DNA of 64,000 nucleotides from Candidatus Sabulitectum silens (GCA_001875255.1 MJAN01000002.1:372001-436000); one strand, 5' to 3'; counted from the first letter of the stretch, positions 1-10,173 are shown. The notes: a model not told the origin generated them from the sequence alone. Made by a program: numbers and translations.

Positions 1-446
1 AAAGTAAGGGTCCTCACAGAAGTATGCCTTGTGCTCCTGCTAGACTGGTATTCTATCTCTCTAGTCCATCCGATGGAACCGGGACCGGTTTCAGCTGCCT
101 TTTCAAGCAGCCAATCTCCTGTAAACAGGGCATCCGAGAGATGAATAGGTTTCCCCGTGAGTCGATGCATCCTTACGGAAATGCCTGTCAACAGAGCCAT
201 CGCTGTAGTATTCCTGCCTGGTCTCACCTTAAGTATCTTCCGGAGATTCAAAGGTGAATAGAAGTTCAGTTGAGTGAGAAATCTAAGCATGAAGGAAGGA
301 AGACTCCTGATGAACTTATACTCAGTATTCATCAGATCTGCAGGATCGTAACCGTAATAGTTACCATCTTTGAGTATCGTAATCAGGGTTTCGACAATGG
401 ACTCAATGCTGGAACGATCCAGCGAAGGGCTCAGTTTGCGGGTCAA
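1..446 (-). CDS. Partial CDS, unknown protein of the polysaccharide locus (continues past base 1)
   Basis: An open frame without a stop runs from 446 on the minus strand through base 1 (148 codons visible). It overlaps the last 44 bases of the pyruvyltransferase gene in another frame. A TTG at 446 is the proposed start; the first in-frame ATG is at 332, and neither has a clear Shine-Dalgarno site. The translation reads like real protein, with GNYYGYDPADLMN near the N-terminus followed by a Leu/basic stretch. The GYDP motif recalls uncharacterised proteins of capsule and O-antigen clusters, but I cannot name the family. Being co-directional and overlapping, it is likely the next gene of the same operon. 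Confidence 0.55.
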   Translation of the reverse strand, partial: MTRKLSPSLDRSSIESIVETLITILKDGNYYGYDPADLMNTEYKFIRSLPSFMLRFLTQLNFYSPLNLRKILKVRPGRNTTAMALLTGISVRMHRLTGKPIHLSDALFTGDWLLEKAAETGPGSIGWTREIEYQSSRSTRHTSVRTLT

Positions 447-1707
447 CTTGAAAGCCAGAGAGCTTTTGCTCTAAATATCGATAAGGCTTCAATGCCTCAG
501 CCTGAAGAACCTCAAGCCTAGCATGGAGCACATTAGTAATTTCTTCGCGGTTCTCAATGATTGAACTCATCCTCCTGGCTGCAACATAAGGATCAAACTC
601 ACTGAGTCTTATACAGTATTCGCTCTGATGGAAGTCCCTCATGAAATCCTCTGTCTTTCTTTCATAAGCGATTCCCAAGGTGGGCACTGCGCAACGCAAG
701 CCGTAAACCACAGAGTGAGTTTTTGTGGCAACCAGTGCATCCAAGGAATCGTAATACCTGATGATCTCCCTTGGGTCCATATCAAGATCAACAAGCCTGA
801 TCCGATCGGGATGCTTCACAGCTGCGTGAATGAGTTCAAGGATTGACTTGTCCCCCTTGCCTCCTGCTGACTGATCCATAACGATAAAATCAATCTCCAT
901 GAGATTATCCTGGTTTATCAAATCAATGAACTTAACCATTCTCTCAATGTAGTCAGAATCAGACATCCAGCGCTTATAGTAGATATGATGAAAGGTAAAA
1001 CCCACACGAAACTCATCATGGGCTTTTTTTGCATCAGTGGTGTCGGAAGACCTCTCGTATGGGAACAGCAGAACAGTTTCGTTTGATTTCTCAAGCTGTT
1101 TTGGCCTCTCGCCGAGTTCCTTAAGAGTCTCTAGGCTGTTGCTGTCTCTCACTGCCACATAACTAGCTCTTCTGAGAAGGTACTTCGTCATTTGTACGCT
1201 GGGATATTTCCAGCGGCCGAAGAAGGGACCTATTGTCTGAGACATTATCATAAACTCTACACCGAGGTGATAAGCAAGAAAGCAAGGGAAAAAGTGAGCT
1301 GTTATTCCTGGAAAGTGATTGTAGTTGGTGAACATGTGACCACCTGGGGATATCAAAAGGTCGGAGGTTCCAATAGCTTTCAGAGAACTGCTGAGATTGT
1401 AGCATGTCTTTCTGCTCATGAGTCGCATTTTGACCAGAATGGCAAGAAGTGCCAGTCCTGAGCCTTTCAGGAGCATCCACATACCTTCCAGTATCTTATG
1501 GATACCCTTCGCATCAGTAGTACTCCTAAAATTGAAGGGCCACTCCACACAGGGCCAACTATAAATCTTCCTTGTGTTAGCAGGCTCAAAAGATGAGATG
1601 ACCAATTCAGTTATCCCAGGTATCTTTTCAAGAAGACTGACCATAACATAGAGCAGGGTGACATTTCCCTTATTACGGCTATAATGACCAGCTATGTAAA
1701 CTCTCAC
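403..1707 (-). CDS. Polysaccharide pyruvyl transferase family protein
   Basis: 434 aa. The N-terminus MRVYIAGHYSRNKGN and the segment SPGGHMF...SQTIGPF match the polysaccharide pyruvyl transferase superfamily (CsaB/WcaK type). Members have a GT-B-like fold and transfer pyruvate from phosphoenolpyruvate to sugars of surface glycans as ketals. The C-terminal part has the usual His-containing block (ATKTHSVVYGL) followed by VPTLGIAYERKT. No signal peptide or membrane segment is seen, so it should be cytosolic. It lies 108 bases after an FrhB-like gene; these two families often co-occur in exopolysaccharide clusters. The acceptor sugar cannot be inferred. Confidence 0.85.
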   Translation of the reverse strand: MRVYIAGHYSRNKGNVTLLYVMVSLLEKIPGITELVISSFEPANTRKIYSWPCVEWPFNFRSTTDAKGIHKILEGMWMLLKGSGLALLAILVKMRLMSRKTCYNLSSSLKAIGTSDLLISPGGHMFTNYNHFPGITAHFFPCFLAYHLGVEFMIMSQTIGPFFGRWKYPSVQMTKYLLRRASYVAVRDSNSLETLKELGERPKQLEKSNETVLLFPYERSSDTTDAKKAHDEFRVGFTFHHIYYKRWMSDSDYIERMVKFIDLINQDNLMEIDFIVMDQSAGGKGDKSILELIHAAVKHPDRIRLVDLDMDPREIIRYYDSLDALVATKTHSVVYGLRCAVPTLGIAYERKTEDFMRDFHQSEYCIRLSEFDPYVAARRMSSIIENREEITNVLHARLEVLQAEALKPYRYLEQKLSGFQVDPQTEPFAGSFQH

Positions 1708-1815
1708 TATCCCCTACCCGTCATGCTCATCGCCAGATTCGCGATAGTAATTTGTTGAAGTACACAAGTACGAACAGCCAGCGCCCCTTCAGAAACCGGC
1801 CAAAGAAACGACTAC

Positions 1816-2976
1816 TCAAATATACAGGCATATACAGGATCTCCGAAAGGATCGTACAGGATGCAATGCAAAGCTGGGCTTATTGGTGGCTGCTCTATAT
1901 GCCTTGTTTAGAATCCTGTAGAGGTATATCCTGTGCAGATAGCCTATCCCCTTTGATCTGAGCATTCTTTTCTGCCCAGAATTAACATCCTGACTGGATA
2001 TCTGTTTAATTACCAGCTCGTTAGATGCTGTTTTAAGAATCTTGGCTCCAGTTTCGCTTCTCACAATAATTGCTGACCAACCCTTTGAGGCACCTTTCAG
2101 CTTCTCAATCCAGGCATCACCGGCAGTAATGTCAGCGCCTGATGCAAGTGCATCACCGCAAAAATAACAACCCTTAGGAAGAAAGACATTTGAGGAGAGA
2201 ATGGTTTTCATTCCCATAGTAGACCTATATGGTATTCGAGAAACAGTGCCATCGGTTTTCTCTATTTGTATGAAACCAGGCCACCCTTCTCCCCGGTACT
2301 TTAGGGATACAACCTTATTCCGTGAAATCCCTTGCATCTGTAGCATCAGATCAGTGGCCCTATTATCAGGCATTCTACCACATATAAGTCCTATACGAAG
2401 GGCTATTTTATCGTTCATTTCTCGTTCAATTTGAATTACATTGTTAAGTCCTGTAAGAGTACAAGGCAACCCCACCATAGCAATTCTCGATTCCATGGGG
2501 GCTGCAGTAATCAAGGAATACAGGCTTGAGTTATCAACCGGAGAATACAAAGAACCCTGAGAAGACTTCAGCGCAGCAATATTTGAAGCAAGATAGTACT
2601 CATTATCGAAAGGATCATCCGATCGGGACCTTACCACAGCTGCATGGGTTATCTCACCCCTGTCAAACGCCGAAATAAGTATTTGAGTAACAACCCCCCC
2701 TGAGGCTCCGTCATGCCTAATCTCGGGCAGTTTTGAGTAACCAGTATAGTAATTAAGAGGATCTTCATTGAGTTCGGTCTGGGGTGATGCTGCGGGGCAA
2801 ACATGGTAGCATAAGCCGCAATCGGTACAAGACAGCTCATCGATGATGAAAGCGCTGTAGGTATCACCAGATGCTTTTAGTGAATAGCCAATGGTTCCTG
2901 AAGGGCAAACATGACCACAAGCTCCACAGGCCATACACAGATCGTTTTTTATCACATGATCAAGGATTCTGCTCAT
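1816..2976 (-). CDS. Coenzyme F420 hydrogenase/dehydrogenase beta-subunit (FrhB) family iron-sulphur protein
   Basis: 386 aa. Two N-terminal [4Fe-4S] motifs are visible, CMACGACGHVCP near residue 14 and CTDCGLCYHVCP near residue 50. They are followed by the FrhB N- and C-terminal domains (ASGGVVTQIL, GLPCTLTGL, CGRMPDN, KGCYFCGDA). In methanogens the family carries electrons between flavin and F420. In bacterial polysaccharide clusters next to pyruvyl transferases its substrate is not established, and a redox step on a sugar or its carrier is an inference. The start overlaps the stop of the upstream glycosyltransferase by four bases (ATGA), so the two are probably translationally coupled. Confidence 0.85.
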   Translation of the reverse strand: MSRILDHVIKNDLCMACGACGHVCPSGTIGYSLKASGDTYSAFIIDELSCTDCGLCYHVCPAASPQTELNEDPLNYYTGYSKLPEIRHDGASGGVVTQILISAFDRGEITHAAVVRSRSDDPFDNEYYLASNIAALKSSQGSLYSPVDNSSLYSLITAAPMESRIAMVGLPCTLTGLNNVIQIEREMNDKIALRIGLICGRMPDNRATDLMLQMQGISRNKVVSLKYRGEGWPGFIQIEKTDGTVSRIPYRSTMGMKTILSSNVFLPKGCYFCGDALASGADITAGDAWIEKLKGASKGWSAIIVRSETGAKILKTASNELVIKQISSQDVNSGQKRMLRSKGIGYLHRIYLYRILNKAYRAATNKPSFALHPVRSFRRSCICLYI

Positions 2977-4040
2977 TGCTTCTCTAATCCATCGTAAACA
3001 CCCAGAATTCTTTCACACAGTGCGGAGCTTCTGAAGTTCGCAAATGCATACCTCCTGTTAGAATCGGATATTCTCTTCCGAAACTGGTCGTCTCTAAGTA
3101 AAGTCACAGCGCTTTTCGCAAGACTTTGGTGATCGCCGATCTGGTGCATATAACCCATTTCGCCCGGTGCAAAGATGTCCCTAAGTCCACCAACGCTGGT
3201 GGTAACAACCGGAAGACCGCAAGCCATAGCTTCCACCACCGTTGTGGGGAATCCCTCGGAGAGTGAAGTAAACAGATAAAGGTCCGCTTCCAAGTAGGCC
3301 CTGAATTTCTCTTCCTGCTCCAGCCATCCGGTGAAGGTTACACCAACGATATTCTCTGATTCCACCATGGAGCGAACCGTTTCAAGCTGTGATCCATCAC
3401 CTGCAACAGTCAGGAATACTTCAGGAACTTCTTTCTGGATCAGCCTGAATACCTGCAGTGCATCAAATATTCCCTTGCTCTTCTCGATCCTGGACAGAAA
3501 GAGGATGTGTTTTTCCAGACCATGATCAGTTCTTCTGGATATTGAACCATTGATGGCGAAAACATCGTCCGGAACCGCAGTCGGGAGAAGGTAGCAACTC
3601 TTGGAAAAACCAGTTTTGGTTAGGTACTCACAACCATGACTCTGGAGTACGATCACTGAATCAGCTTTGCAGAAACTCTTTCTGAAAAGGAAGCTTCCCA
3701 GCGGGTTCAGCCTCTTCTCAAATGAGGTTTTCCAGCCATGAAAGGTAACTACAAGCTTCCTCCTTTTTAGAAGTGTTATGAAGCAAAAGAACATATCCCT
3801 GTAAACCGACTTGAGATCAAAAGATGGGTTCAGATGAACCAGTTCATAACTGCCTATTTTTCTGAAGAAACTCCAGTAATCCTTGAGTATTCTCACTACT
3901 GCGTTAACAGGTGACTCTTTAGCTCTTCTGCAGGCTGTGAAGTATACCACGTTTTCCGGAAAATGCTTCCTCAGTATCCTGTAGTAGTTAGATACACCAG
4001 CCTTCTTGGTTATGTCGGGAGTCACAATCAGAACCCTCAT
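2973..4040 (-). CDS. Glycosyltransferase family 4 (GT-B fold)
   Basis: 355 aa. This is a retaining GT4-type enzyme that moves a sugar from a nucleotide donor to a growing surface glycan at the inner face of the membrane. Visible signs: N-terminal MRVLIVTPDITKKAGVSNYY, the phosphate-binding region ILFLSRIEKSKGIFDAL, and the donor-site motif SEGFPTTVVEAMACGLPVV with its EAxxxGxP core, followed by TSVGGLRDI. Length is normal for the family. It starts 10 bases after the DUF354 gene and overlaps the FrhB-like gene downstream. Donor and acceptor are unknown. Confidence 0.88.
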   Translation of the reverse strand: MRVLIVTPDITKKAGVSNYYRILRKHFPENVVYFTACRRAKESPVNAVVRILKDYWSFFRKIGSYELVHLNPSFDLKSVYRDMFFCFITLLKRRKLVVTFHGWKTSFEKRLNPLGSFLFRKSFCKADSVIVLQSHGCEYLTKTGFSKSCYLLPTAVPDDVFAINGSISRRTDHGLEKHILFLSRIEKSKGIFDALQVFRLIQKEVPEVFLTVAGDGSQLETVRSMVESENIVGVTFTGWLEQEEKFRAYLEADLYLFTSLSEGFPTTVVEAMACGLPVVTTSVGGLRDIFAPGEMGYMHQIGDHQSLAKSAVTLLRDDQFRKRISDSNRRYAFANFRSSALCERILGVYDGLEKQ

Positions 4041-4050
4041 GCAAACTCCT

Positions 4051-5091
4051 TCAGAGACCTTGTTCAGCCACCATGCAAAGCATTCCCGCTATTTCTTGCG
4101 CCAGTTCAGACCGAATCTTCACCGGAATGACATCACCTTTATCTGGACAAATTCTAAATTTATTGGCATCACCCTCTTCTCGTATAAGCTCCAGCCTGCC
4201 AGCCTCGACTAACGAATCGTCCACGCTTCCCTGGTGACCCATGAAAAATGATATTGATCGGACGCCAAGAATAGCCGCTTCTCTTGTCATGGTCCCGCCA
4301 CCCCCGATCACAAGATCCATCTCCCTTATCAATGAAGGGCCATCGCAGAATCGATTAAGCCTGAACACTCTGCCGGAATGACTCTCCAGCTTGCGGCTAA
4401 GAGCTTCAGGCGTGGAGTCCCTGGGAATCCAGACTATCTGGACCCGATGATCTTCGAGAAGCCGTGTCACAAGTATCTCAAGAAGAATGTCAGCCTTGCT
4501 ATTGTGATAGTGTGCATCTGAAGCTGGTGGTCTAAGAAGAACTTTCAGGGAATCCTCTCTAAGCCCAATCGATCTTGAAAGGCCTTGGTCAGGAGTGCTT
4601 CTGGAAAGGTAGAGTTCCTCTTTATAGCCATTAAACCTAATGACCCTTTTTCTGTCGATACTTGCTTCGGCGATTCGTTCATCAGAAATACACTTTGGCA
4701 GTATAATAGCCTTGCAGAACTTATTGAATATTCCAGGATTGACCCATTCGTAGTCATACATTGTTACGGAGGGTACTCTGACCATAGAGGATGCAATGGG
4801 CAGTGACCTGGAGCCGTGACCGAAAGAAAGGTCAATCTCCCAATGTCTTGCCTTCTTGGCCAGTTCAAGAGTCCTTTGAAGTATCCAGAGTATCTTGACA
4901 AAGGTGTGTTTAGATGGCCTCTCCGTTCTGGTGCTGATGTAAGGGATGCCATGAAGATCGAGTAGCTCGCAAGTCCGTGATCTATCTCTAGCCGTGAAGA
5001 GCACTTCATGACCTTTACGTGTTAGCTCTTCTGCTATAGGACCCATCACCAACACATGCGGCGCATTGTCGGCGTCAAACCAGAATTTCAC
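4051..5091 (-). CDS. DUF354 domain protein (GT-B-like, UDP-GlcNAc 2-epimerase-like fold)
   Basis: 346 aa. The start MKFWFDADNAPHVLVMGPIA and the later blocks LSFGHGSRS and DLVIGGGGTMTREAAILG are typical of DUF354, a family common in archaeal and bacterial surface-polysaccharide loci. Its fold resembles glycosyltransferases and UDP-N-acetylglucosamine 2-epimerases. The biochemical role is not settled, so sugar-nucleotide modification or glycosyl transfer is an inference from fold and neighbours. The ATG overlaps the stop of the preceding glycosyltransferase by four bases, which places it in the same operon. Confidence 0.85.
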   Translation of the reverse strand: MKFWFDADNAPHVLVMGPIAEELTRKGHEVLFTARDRSRTCELLDLHGIPYISTRTERPSKHTFVKILWILQRTLELAKKARHWEIDLSFGHGSRSLPIASSMVRVPSVTMYDYEWVNPGIFNKFCKAIILPKCISDERIAEASIDRKRVIRFNGYKEELYLSRSTPDQGLSRSIGLREDSLKVLLRPPASDAHYHNSKADILLEILVTRLLEDHRVQIVWIPRDSTPEALSRKLESHSGRVFRLNRFCDGPSLIREMDLVIGGGGTMTREAAILGVRSISFFMGHQGSVDDSLVEAGRLELIREEGDANKFRICPDKGDVIPVKIRSELAQEIAGMLCMVAEQGL

Positions 5092-6210
5092 TTTTCTCCT
5101 TTGATATGCTCAATAGTATCAAGCATCCTTGGTAGAACAGATTCCTCTGAGAATTGCTCAATGGCAAACAACCTTGCTTTCTCACCGATCCGTTTTCTCT
5201 TTTCCTCGTCGAGCAAAAGTTGCCTTGTGAGTGCTACAAGTCTCTCATAGCTTCCTGCACGGAAACCTAAACCTTCCTTTTGCAAAAGACCATCAGGGTC
5301 AACTGTGAGACTGAGAACAGGCACTTGTCTCATCCAAGCCTGAATGAAGGTGTTTGGCATACCTTCGTAGTCGCTTGTGTTAATGAAAAGGTCTGCCTCT
5401 TCTAATCTTTTGTTGACTTCCTCAAGAGGTAACTCACCAGTAAATTCTAGGTTATTCAATTTCTCTATCATGGCCAATATCGATTTTGAGTATGCTCCTG
5501 AGCCACTTCTTCCAACCATAACGAATGTAACATTTTTTTATGTCGCTAAGGTCTTGAGCAAGAGTGACGAACAAGTCGGGTCGCTTGAGAGGTTTGAAAT
5601 TGGCGATCCACAATACTTCAAGCATTCCAGCTTTCTTCTTGTTGGAATAGGGAATTGGATGGAAGTTGGGTACTACAACTGCCTTTCTGCCGAACCTCTC
5701 AAGGAGTGTTTTAGCCTGTCTCAATGTCTGAGCGATCACTATAGTTGAATTTTTAATAGCGTATTTAATCCCCTTTTTTTCGATAAGATCTAAAGGCCGG
5801 CGTACAATGTGTTTAATTGTAGGAGGTTTCAAGTCAGAATCAGATGCGACATGCCATACCGAAATGGCTGAAGACTTTCGTGCATAATAAGCAGAAACAG
5901 CACATAATGACCACCCACCTCTAACGTAAATAACATTGGGACTTATTCTTTTTAGCAATGACAGTACTTTAAAGAAATAGACAAACCAAAATCCACCAAA
6001 TTTTTTTGATATTTTATATGGTTTTATCGTTGTTAATATAAAGCCATTTTCACTTTCTTCTGGTTTTTTATTTGAGATATACATAAAATGCACTTCATCA
6101 TAGCGTTGCTTACATGCAACACCAAAGAGGTAGGCTTGATATTCGGCTCCGCCTATAATCTGTTCATAGAAATTTGGCATGAGAATGACTATTTTGCGAG
6201 ATTCACTCAT
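5088..6210 (-). CDS. Glycosyltransferase family 4, frameshifted at an A7 run
   Basis: Two overlapping frames make one GT4 protein of about 373 aa. The N-terminal part starts MSESRKIVILMPNF and continues through GGAEYQAYL to IANFKPLKRPDLFV. It leaves frame at a run of seven A (minus strand) near 5533-5540. The C-terminal part resumes as NVTFVMVGRSGSG and ends in the donor-site region DLFINTSDYEGMPNTFIQAW. An indel in a homopolymer is the simplest cause, so the gene may be intact in the cell. AT content is clearly higher than in genes to the right. It heads the coupled run of polysaccharide genes. Confidence 0.8.
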
Positions 6211-6439
6211 GGATTATTTCCTTTATTGTTTCATTTAGAGCCACTTTTTTCATTGCTATCATCGTCCTTGCCAATATCACAGGTATACAGATAAAAAGGA
6301 AGAGAAAGGATACCCTTCACTCAGAAACATTAATAAGAAACGCTTGATCCATACGTCAATGACAAGCAACATTGTGAGCACGAGAAGACTTGTGAAGCAT
6401 TCAGTTAATACTACTTTCTACAAATGAGATTCCCATCGT
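6211..6439 (-). other. AT-rich gap with a possible remnant of a membrane-protein gene
   Basis: No complete gene is present. On the minus strand an open stretch from about 6423 to a stop at 6279 encodes a hydrophobic peptide (SLLVLTMLLVIDVWIK...) that could be the C-terminal end of a polysaccharide flippase or polymerase. It has no start or upstream part. Together with the truncated glycosyltransferase next to it, this suggests a deletion or recombination junction. Confidence 0.3.
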
Positions 6440-6790
6440 TCACTGTGCGTGACCTTGGGCACCTCTCTTCAAACTAGGTCGGTGTATTGGGAAGACATAT
6501 GGCTCTTCAGCATGGAGGCGTTTGAGCAGTTTCTTTGCCCTTGAGTAGAATCTCCGGTAGGCGTTGAGATAAAGCAGAACGCTTTTCCCCTGGTACTTGT
6601 CTGATACCCTGAATATCCTTACCTGGTCGTTTGCTTCTTCCAGTGGTTTGTCTATCTCCCGATAGCAGATAACATCCACGCTCCAGCCGGCTTTGGTGAG
6701 CATGGCAATGTAAGATTTTACCCGGGCATCGTAGGAGAGTATTCCCGCAACGATGTGGGCTGCTCTTTTTGTTTTTTTGCTCTCGGGCAA
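6440..6790 (-). pseudogene. 5' fragment of a glycosyltransferase family 4 gene
   Basis: 116 aa from a TTG start with GGAAAGGA upstream. The first ~95 residues (KRAAHIVAGILSYDARV, SVDVICYR, RVFRVSDKYQGKS-like) match the N-terminal Rossmann half of GT4 enzymes. After LHAEEPY, where such proteins continue with a conserved HxHxMP-like segment, the frame runs into unrelated residues and stops. No donor-binding C-terminal half is found downstream, so the gene is truncated rather than merely frameshifted. It marks the edge of the polysaccharide island. Confidence 0.6.
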
Positions 6791-6885
6791 GGTTACCTGC
6801 TTCCTTTCCAGATTTATAGCACAATGACTTCCTTTGCGCTATCTGGGGGGTTGCTTTCGTGTTGTTTCATTACTATGATTTATTC

Positions 6886-7176
6886 ATGAAAGAGGATGCG
6901 TACTATCAGGAGCAGATCGGTGCTGTAAAGGAAGCGCTTGTTGGGCTGGGGAGAATGCACCCTGGTTCAGTGACCCTGCAGAAGCGCTCTCGCGGGAATG
7001 GGTACCATTACCTGAGTTACACTTTCCAGGGAGTGGGCCACACCCTGTATGTGCGTGAGGATGACATTGATCAGGTGCGGGAGGAGGTGGAGAATTATCG
7101 GGAGTTCAGGTCGCTTGTGAACAGGTGGATAGAGCTGGAGATTGAATACTCCAGGCTGCGTCGGTCTGGGTCTTAG
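6886..7176 (+). CDS. DUF6788-like small conserved protein
   Basis: About 96 aa. The layout LGRMHPGSVTLQKR, GNGYHYLSYTFQGVGHTLYV, then VREEVENYREFRSLVNRWIELE resembles DUF6788 proteins. Those have a short N-terminal helix, an LxPGSL motif, a YxxLSYT strand and a C-terminal helix. The cysteine cluster that many DUF6788 members carry between PGS and YY is absent here. The function of the family is unknown. An in-frame GTG at 6859 is an alternative start; no strong ribosome-binding site decides between them. Confidence 0.55.
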   Translation: MKEDAYYQEQIGAVKEALVGLGRMHPGSVTLQKRSRGNGYHYLSYTFQGVGHTLYVREDDIDQVREEVENYREFRSLVNRWIELEIEYSRLRRSGS

Positions 7177-7536
7177 GTTCTTCTTCCTGTTCTCTTGTTC
7201 CTTTCTTTCTTCTTTCCTTCTTTCTTTAGTCTGCCGGGCATTTCGGAGGAGGTGGTTAGTGCTCTGCTCCGGAGGTGTCCTATGGGTCGGTTTTATCTGG
7301 GGAACTCATATCTTGAGTTCTGTGTGGAGTTCTTCCGCCTTCTTCTTGTTTGTGTTCTGTTTCCTTTTCGGCTTCTGGTTCGGCTGGTTCGGCTTTTTCT
7401 GGGGCGTGTGTCTTGAGGCTTTGATCGGGTGGTTCGAGTAGTTCGGTTGACCTCAGGGTGGGGCCTTGCTATTCTGAATTTTGGCTGGATGGATGTTTTC
7501 TTTCCTCCGTTTCGTTTTTCTCGGGAAGGAGCTTTG
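7177..7536. other. Intergenic stretch without a recognised gene
   Basis: A T-rich, C-poor stretch. Open frames cross it (7142-7441 and 7195-7416), but they are dominated by Phe, Leu, Ser and Trp and match nothing I recognise. The last bases (7523-7536) hold the GGAAGGAG ribosome-binding site of the amidohydrolase gene. Confidence 0.5.
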
Positions 7537-9201
7537 ATGCTTGAAGGGGAAAAGGCCGACGCTGTTCTTTACAATGGAGTGTTCTTTACGCCTGGGAATG
7601 TATCCCTTGCTGGGTGTTTAGCTGTTCGTTCCGGCAGGATCGTTTACATAGGGTCGGAGGCTGGCAGCAGGTCATTTACAGGGAAGAACACTGCATTCAT
7701 TGACTGCGGGGCAACTCGGTGCTGCCCGGGTTCTTCGACGGGCATTGCCATGCCTTCATGGGAGGCAGGCTGATGAACTCATGTCTGCTTACTTCGGGGC
7801 AGACAAAATCGGATTACTTCAGGTTGATAAGGGAATACACCGATGAGCATGGGGAGAAGGAGTCCATTCTGGGGTTCGGGTGGTGTCATATGCCCTTTGA
7901 GTCCATCGGGCCTTCCAGGAAAGATCTTGACAGGCTGGTACCGGACAGACCGGCCATTTTCCTTTCGGTGGACTACCATTCCGCCTGGGTTAACTCAAAG
8001 GCCCTTGAGATCGCAGGGATCAACAGGAACACCAGCGACCCACCGGTGGCGCATAGAGAGTGAGCCGGGGTCGGATGAACCCCATGGCTGCCTGAGGGAG
8101 ATGCTCACCATACGCATGGTTACCATGAAGCTGCCCCAGCCAGGGAAAGAGCAGTGGAAGAATGCCCTGCGAACCTACATGAAACGGGCTGCGGCGGGTG
8201 GTATTACCTCTCTCTTCGACGCGGGTATCCTTAACTCCAGTCAGGAGCCGGGGTTCTGTGCCGCCATGGAAATGGACAAGGCCGGTGAACTCACCGTTAG
8301 AATGAGGCTGAGCCAGTTGTGCACACCGGATGCCGGTGTGAAGCAGGTGCCTGAACTGGTTGCGGCAAGGAAGAAGTACCAGAGTGAAAATGTGCATTTG
8401 AGCGTGGCCAAGGTCTTCATGGACGGAACCATAGAAGGGCACACCGGATTCCTGCTGAAGCCCTACGAAGACAGGAAGGGTTACAGGGGCAAGCCCGTGT
8501 GGGAGCTTGAGAACTTCAAGGAAACCGCCCTTGAGCTGCGGAAACAGGGGTTTCAGATACACGTGCACTCCATTTCAGACGGGGCAACCAGGAACACCCT
8601 TGACGGGCTGGAGTATGCCGGAGGCAAAGAGCTGCGGCACACCCTGGCCCACCTTGAACTGGTGGACCCCTCTGACATAAAGAGGTTCGCTGAACTGGGG
8701 CTGGTGGCAAGCATACAGCCTTCACGGTACTACATGGACAGCGACTACTACCAGGAAACGGTACCGATGCTGGCAAAGAAACGGGCCAACGAGAGATACC
8801 TGCTGGGAGACTTCAAGAAGGCCGGAGTAAACATCGCCTTCGGGTCCGACTGGCCCTGGGGAACCGTTTCCAGCTCAATGGACCCGTTCAAGGCCATTGG
8901 AACCGCGGTGATCCGAAGCAGGATGAAGAACGACTCCATCGATGAGTATGAGCTGATGGAGGAAGTTGACAACCCCTATGAATACAATGAGCACATAGAT
9001 CTGAAGTCGGCCATTGAATACCATACATACGGCGGAGCGTACCAGAACTTCCTGGAGGATGTTACAGGAACCATAGAGGTGGGTAAAAAGGCTGACCTGA
9101 TAGTTCTTAACGAGGATGTGTTCTCGAAGAGAGACAAGTCACCCAAAGACACTGAAGTGGTAATGACCATTTTCAACGGCAGGGTTATCTACTCCAGATA
9201 G
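7537..9201 (+). CDS. Amidohydrolase family 3 (YtcJ-like metal-dependent hydrolase), two frameshifts
   Basis: About 555 aa once two frame changes are joined. The start ATG at 7537 follows GGAAGGAG. The N-terminal strand ADAVLYNGVFFTP leads to the metal site PGFFDGHCHAFMGG. Later blocks are VAKVFMDGTIEGHTG, HVHSISDGATRNTLD, HTLAHLELV and FGSDWPWG, then the C-terminal composite-domain end GTIEVGKKADLIVLNEDVF. These are the hallmarks of amidohydrolase superfamily 3, which hydrolyses amide or related C-N bonds using one or two metal ions; the substrate is unknown. The frame changes by one base near 7706-7712 (a G run) and back near 8040-8052, consistent with sequence error. Confidence 0.85.
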
Positions 9202-9403
9202 CGGGGCATTCCGGTTACTTTGAGCGAACCAGTTTGGATTGCAGCATATCGTAAAGATGATGATGGAACACCGGAACTGACGATTTGTTTCACGCCAAGA
9301 AGCAAGTTGTACCGGAGAGGATTCATTCCGTGACGGCTGTAAACGGCTCGTGGAAGGCGGGCAGAACAACCCTGGTGCGGAACTTCAGCGCCGGGTGCTT
9401 CTG

Positions 9404-10089
9404 TCAGAACAGCTCCAGATCCAGCTTTACTCCTCCTCTTGCCTCTATGTGGGTTCTGTGGAAGACTTCAGGGTCTACTCCCGTGGGTGTGGCTGGAAAG
9501 TCCAGGGGAATATCCCTGTAGATGATGGTGAAGCTCGTGGTGATGCTGGTTGTCTCGGTGGGGGTAGATGCTCCTGCTATCAGGTGGAATCCCATGGTGT
9601 TTGCCATGTCTTCCTCCCATTCTTCGCCTGGTTCATAGCCTTCCCGGTCGTCGGGGTGCAGTTTTACCGTTCCGTCGTAGAAACTGATCCTGCGCCTATT
9701 CCCACAATATCGTAGCGGAACTCAAGCCCCAGCTGCTTCTCGTTCAGCATGTAGGTAAGCTCCGGGGGAATGAAGGGGCCGTGGTTATCAAAGAAGACCC
9801 CGGGGAACACCACTCCCCCGCCTCCGTAGAGCATCAGGTCCGTATCCTCTGAGAGTCTCCTTCCGAAGGCAATGCGGTAGCCCATTCCGTCCTGCTCGCT
9901 GGAATCACGGAGGGTATCCACATCGAACCATTCCTCCCGAAGACCCTCCTCCAGGGTATGGTCCATGAAACCGATTCCGATGCCGGCTTCAATGGACATG
10001 AGCCATCTCTTATCCGGGATCTGCCCCGGGATCTCGTAGGCTGTTGATACCTGTGCCATGAGCAGCAACGCGCAGAACAGTGTTTTCAC
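9404..10089 (-). CDS. Predicted outer-membrane beta-barrel protein, frameshifted
   Basis: About 228 aa. A signal peptide (MKTLFCALLLMAQVSTA) is followed by alternating strands with aromatic girdles (MSIEAGIGIGFMDHTL, DLMLYGGGGVVFPGVFF, LGLEFRYDIVGI), as in small porin-like barrels. The frame breaks near 9690 and resumes as RISFYDGTVKLHPDD, running to a Leu/Phe-terminal end (VKLDLELF) typical of barrel C-termini. No specific family is recognised. The gene lies 84 bases downstream of the PQQ-propeller gene on the same strand. Confidence 0.6.
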
Positions 10090-10173
10090 TTCCAGCCTTC
10101 CTTCCCCACGCTGTTCATGTTTTTCGATTTCCCTATTGCTCCTTTCACTGTGCCTACTGCTGGAACGTTATTC

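Noticed and set aside
7142-7441. Open frame of 99 codons with many Phe and Trp
   Set aside because: T-rich sequence with low-complexity composition, no ribosome-binding site and no recognisable family.
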